From Desnuesiella massiliensis (lineage in GTDB: Bacteria; Bacillota; Clostridia; Clostridiales; Clostridiaceae), in assembly GCF_001403615.1 (NCBI RefSeq), contig NZ_LN879455.1, forward strand, positions 1-64,000: a stretch of DNA of 64,000 bases. The letters run 5' to 3'. The notes under the pieces were generated by a model. It saw nothing but the letters and a program-made list of their open reading frames with translations, made no database searches and had not been told where the DNA came from. The first letter of the stretch is position 1. Each line of letters opens with the position of its first letter. Made by a program: the position numbers and the translations under genes. This document shows positions 60,962 through 64,000 of the stretch, in pieces.

Positions 60962-63685
60962 ATGAAGAAAAGCACCAAAAAATTCACAAGCACATTCTTG
61001 GCTGCTGCTTCTGTTGCAGGGGTTGTAGTACCAGCAACTCAAGTATTTGCTGAGGAAAAAATGACTTTAGAAAGAGCGAAAGAGCTTATCGCTTACGCTA
61101 ACAAAGAAAAGAATTTTGCTGAGTTCAACATAGCTTATGCTGCAATTCTTGAATTAAAATTAGATGAAGCTAAACAAAACGAATTATTAGCTCAATTACC
61201 AGCTTGGAACGATGTTGTAACTCCAGATGTTCAAAAAGGATTAGATATGATAGTAGCTCTTTCTAAGAAATTAGAATTAAGAGAATACGATACTACTGAA
61301 GCATATCTTAGAAAAGAAATTAAGAATGCAAGAAATATGCAATATCTTTTAGGAGAATTAACTAGCTGGGGCAGAAGAGGTGTTTACACTGAAGATGTTA
61401 CAGTAGCAGTTGATTCTATAGTTAAGGTATGGACTGATAAAACAGAAGCTTCTGAAAAAGCTGCTAAAGAAACTATAGCTAAAGTTAAGAATGCTAACAA
61501 TGTAGCATACTTAAATGAACAATTAGCTGAAGCAAGTGAGAAAGTAGTTAGAGAAGTTAAAATTGATTCTGTAACTGCTACTAAGTCTAATACAGTAAAA
61601 GTAACATTTAACACTCAAGTTAAAGATGTTGATTTTACAAATTTTGATGTAAATGGTGGATTAACAGTTGTTAAAGCAACTCTTTTATCTGACAATAAAA
61701 CTGTAGAGGTAGAAGTTAATAATAACTTTACCAGAAATCAAGAGTATGTATTAACTGCATCTAACATATCAAATCTATCCGATGTAGTTTCTGGAGATTT
61801 AACAGGGAAATTTACATGGAGTGTTGAAGAGGGAGTAGTTGTTTCACTTAAAAAAGGTTCTCTTAATAAAGGAGAAAAATCTGGTGTAAGTGTAAAAGAT
61901 GAAAGCGGAAAAGATATTGCTGGAGCACAGGTTTCATTAGAATCATCAAATAACAATATAATAACTACTGCAGGAACTACTATTGCAGATGCTGAAATAA
62001 CTGCAATTAATGAAGGAAGTGCTGACATAACTGTAACAGTTACTTTACCAGATGGAACAGTTCTTACAAATACATTTAAAGTAACAGTTAATGTATCACC
62101 AGATCAAGTTGTTAATCAAGGTTATACATTAGTAGATGCTATAACTGATGCTCCTGAAAATACTGTAGAGTTTAATAATGGCGATAAAGCAACATCAATG
62201 TATGCTCAAGAAATTAAATATGTTGCAATGTATAATACTACAAATGGTGATCCTGAGACAAAACATGTTGATTTTACAGATGCAACAGTTCGTTCCTTAA
62301 ATCCTATTATTGCAACAGCTGCTGTAAGTGGATCAGAGTTAATTGTTACAGCTAATGCAGGACAAGCAGGAAAAGCTTCATTTGAAGTAACTTTTAAAGA
62401 CAAAACTAAGAGAACTTTCTCTGTAGATGTTAAAAAGGAAAAGGTTCTTACAGATATTTATGTAGATACAACTACTGTAAAGCTTTCTGATGAAACCAAA
62501 GCTACAACAGCAACTGAAGGCGTTAATGAAAAAACAGTTAATTTTAAATTGTATGATCAATATGGCAAATTAATTGCTAAACCAACTGAATTCGGTAAAA
62601 TTACTGTAACTACAAACACTGATGGACTAGTTCTTACCGGTGTTAACGGCGATAATACATTAGATGTGGCACCTGCTGGAACAGCAAGCTTCAAAATTAC
62701 TTCAACTAAAGATAAAATTGTTAGTGGACGTGTTGAAGTTAAGTATTTCAAAAATATTACTGATACAAAACCAACATCAACAAAAACTATTAATGTAACT
62801 GTAGTAGATGTAAATTTAGCTACTGCTATACCTACATCTTTAGATATAGCAGTGCCTAGTGAAATTGATGCTAATGCAGATCACACAGCTATAGCAGATT
62901 ATAAGGACATTAAATTTACATCATTGACTGCATTTGTATTAGATCAAAAGGGTAATCGTATTGATGCTGTTGCTCCTTCAAGTGCAGTAGCAAAAGATAC
63001 TTTAAAAGCATCTGATTGGATAGAAGTAACTGCTGATACATTACAATTTAAAACTGATGCACTTACATTTATGAGTGCTCCTGGTTCAGTAAATGTTAAT
63101 GTTACAGCTAACGGAATTACTAAAACTATACCGGTTAAATTCAAGAATTCTGCGTTAGTGCCTCATAAAGTAACAGTGGATGCTAAACCTGTAGCTATTA
63201 AATTAGCTTCTACAGATACTAATATTTCTTTTGAAGAAATTCTATTTGGTAAGATTGATAAAGATCAATTAATTGAAGATACAGATATGTCTGCATTTAT
63301 AGCTGTTAAGAAAGCTGCTAAAAATGGTGGATATAAGTACAATAAATCATTAATTACTGTATCTGATATCAATAATAAGGTTATTTCAGCAGGTGCTAAT
63401 CTTTATGGAATACCTTCAACAACAGCAACAGGAAATATATGGAACACAGAGAGCTACTTTAGCGCTAATGGATTCGACGTTGACTTCTCTATTGCTAACT
63501 GGGTTCATTCAGGAAATGTTGCTGCCCCAACAACAGCTAATTTAACTGATACAGTTGCTGTTACTGCTGGTCAAGCAGCTACTTTCACTTTAGTAATTAA
63601 ATCTATTAAGGTTGCTGGTGATGCAAGTGATGATGCAAATTTACTAGCAGCTCCTGTAACAATCAATGTTACAGTAACTAAATAA
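60962..63685 (+). CDS. S-layer-like surface protein
   Basis: A 907-residue secreted protein with no Cys residue that I can find. It has a signal peptide (KKSTKKFTSTFLAAASVAGVVVPATQVFA, cleavage near 30), an all-helical N-terminal domain to about 195 that resembles the wall-binding region of SbsC-type S-layer proteins, then a series of Ig-like beta domains (EVKIDSVTATKSNTVKVTF near 196, later VSVKDESGKDIAGAQVSLES and further repeats). No SLH or CWB2 motif is seen. Codon use is rich in AT third positions and the promoter and ribosome binding site are strong, fitting an abundant array protein. SecA2 is two genes upstream. Confidence 0.82.
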   Translation: MKKSTKKFTSTFLAAASVAGVVVPATQVFAEEKMTLERAKELIAYANKEKNFAEFNIAYAAILELKLDEAKQNELLAQLPAWNDVVTPDVQKGLDMIVALSKKLELREYDTTEAYLRKEIKNARNMQYLLGELTSWGRRGVYTEDVTVAVDSIVKVWTDKTEASEKAAKETIAKVKNANNVAYLNEQLAEASEKVVREVKIDSVTATKSNTVKVTFNTQVKDVDFTNFDVNGGLTVVKATLLSDNKTVEVEVNNNFTRNQEYVLTASNISNLSDVVSGDLTGKFTWSVEEGVVVSLKKGSLNKGEKSGVSVKDESGKDIAGAQVSLESSNNNIITTAGTTIADAEITAINEGSADITVTVTLPDGTVLTNTFKVTVNVSPDQVVNQGYTLVDAITDAPENTVEFNNGDKATSMYAQEIKYVAMYNTTNGDPETKHVDFTDATVRSLNPIIATAAVSGSELIVTANAGQAGKASFEVTFKDKTKRTFSVDVKKEKVLTDIYVDTTTVKLSDETKATTATEGVNEKTVNFKLYDQYGKLIAKPTEFGKITVTTNTDGLVLTGVNGDNTLDVAPAGTASFKITSTKDKIVSGRVEVKYFKNITDTKPTSTKTINVTVVDVNLATAIPTSLDIAVPSEIDANADHTAIADYKDIKFTSLTAFVLDQKGNRIDAVAPSSAVAKDTLKASDWIEVTADTLQFKTDALTFMSAPGSVNVNVTANGITKTIPVKFKNSALVPHKVTVDAKPVAIKLASTDTNISFEEILFGKIDKDQLIEDTDMSAFIAVKKAAKNGGYKYNKSLITVSDINNKVISAGANLYGIPSTTATGNIWNTESYFSANGFDVDFSIANWVHSGNVAAPTTANLTDTVAVTAGQAATFTLVIKSIKVAGDASDDANLLAAPVTINVTVTK

Positions 63686-63710
63686 TTACTATAAATATGT
63701 AGAATATGAA

Positions 63711-63744
63711 AAAACTCTGTAGTGTAAATCTCTACAGAGTTTTT
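63711..63744 (+). terminator. Terminator after the S-layer gene
   Basis: AAACTCTGTAG and CTACAGAGTTT form an 11-bp stem followed by TTTTT. Confidence 0.9.
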
Positions 63745-64000
63745 TTATATGGTTAGCCTTTGCTTAAGATCAATTTAAATAAAGAAATTTACTTATTACA
63801 AAGATATCTCGTATAAAAATGTATTTTATTCGTAATTTCATATACTTAGTTTACTACTGATTATTATACTGATATAATATTAATATAAAATACGTAGATC
63901 TTAATTGAGAAATTAATTTAGTTTGATTTTAGATGTTTTTTCAAGAAGTGTAAATCCGTAATATTACATATGATACGAGTAACTTCTGAAGGGAAATTTA
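63745..64000. other. Trailing intergenic region
   Basis: About 255 bp of AT-rich DNA. I see no gene start or clear promoter before the window ends. Confidence 0.4.

Overview
The window reads as a chromosomal segment of a low-GC Gram-positive anaerobe, most likely Clostridium sensu stricto. The evidence is very AT-rich intergenic DNA, strong AGGAGG-type ribosome binding sites, frequent TTG/GTG starts, an [FeFe]-hydrogenase, an AbrB/SpoVT-type regulator, FemAB-type wall enzymes and an S-layer/SecA2 pair. I cannot name the species with confidence. The yabB-like/rsmI/abrB group and the rRNA operon end are the kind of genes found near the origin in Bacillus, but no dnaA is present.

Layout. 0-0.4 kb: 3' end of a 23S rRNA gene, 5S rRNA and tRNA-Phe. 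0.6-5.9 kb: an isoleucine-type T-box leader carrying a 104-bp repeat in its Stem II loop, followed by a five-gene branched-chain amino acid ABC transporter. 6-7.4 kb: Bcp peroxiredoxin and a parvulin-type isomerase. 7.7-15.8 kb: a surface polysaccharide locus (flippase, GT2, two LicD-like proteins, GT4, a secreted protein of unknown function, a large membrane glycosyltransferase-like protein). 15.8-19 kb (minus strand): HAD phosphatase, PAP2 phosphatase and [FeFe]-hydrogenase. 19.2-23 kb: two tRNA-Pro genes with an IS1182-type element between them, then an IS1595-type transposase that appears to lack a catalytic Asp. 23.3-30.2 kb: two membrane proteins, a LevR-type regulator and a mannose-family PTS (IIA, IIB, IIC, IID). 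30.4-33.8 kb (minus): FemAB-like aminoacyltransferase and a chemoreceptor.

34-39.2 kb: a small Cys-rich protein, two NlpC/P60 wall endopeptidases around a TrmN6-like methyltransferase and RsmI, then AbrB. 40-42 kb: transaldolase-like FSA, a cluster of DnaA boxes and a DUF1836-type protein. 42.4-42.7 kb (minus): a HesB/IscA-like protein with an in-frame UGA at the conserved Cys position, i.e. a probable selenoprotein that conventional ORF calling misses. 43-47.5 kb: two chemoreceptors and a VanX-type dipeptidase. 47.7-50.2 kb: a nuclease-DinG/XPD helicase fusion. 50.2-50.9 kb: an S23 four-helix-bundle gene inside a repeat-bounded unit. 50.9-53 kb (minus): aldose epimerase, MerR regulator and an EFR1-type flavodoxin-ferredoxin behind a textbook MerR promoter. 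53.5-55.6 kb: GGDEF-EAL protein. 55.6-57.2 kb (minus): a coiled-coil protein and an LCP protein. 57.6-63.7 kb: SecA2, a hexapeptide acyltransferase and a large S-layer-like protein.

How it fits together. Much of the window serves the cell envelope: polysaccharide export, LicD decoration, PAP2, FemAB, P60 hydrolases, LCP, VanX and SecA2/S-layer. The rest covers nutrient uptake (Ile/Leu/Val ABC, Man-PTS), motility and c-di-GMP signalling, and redox proteins. Intergenic DNA is rich in small repeat families: a 104-bp element with TATAGGG ends (three copies), a TTTTGTCACAAAA palindromic family, and a CACAATTCACAATG family. These shape leaders, gene ends and even one protein C-terminus.
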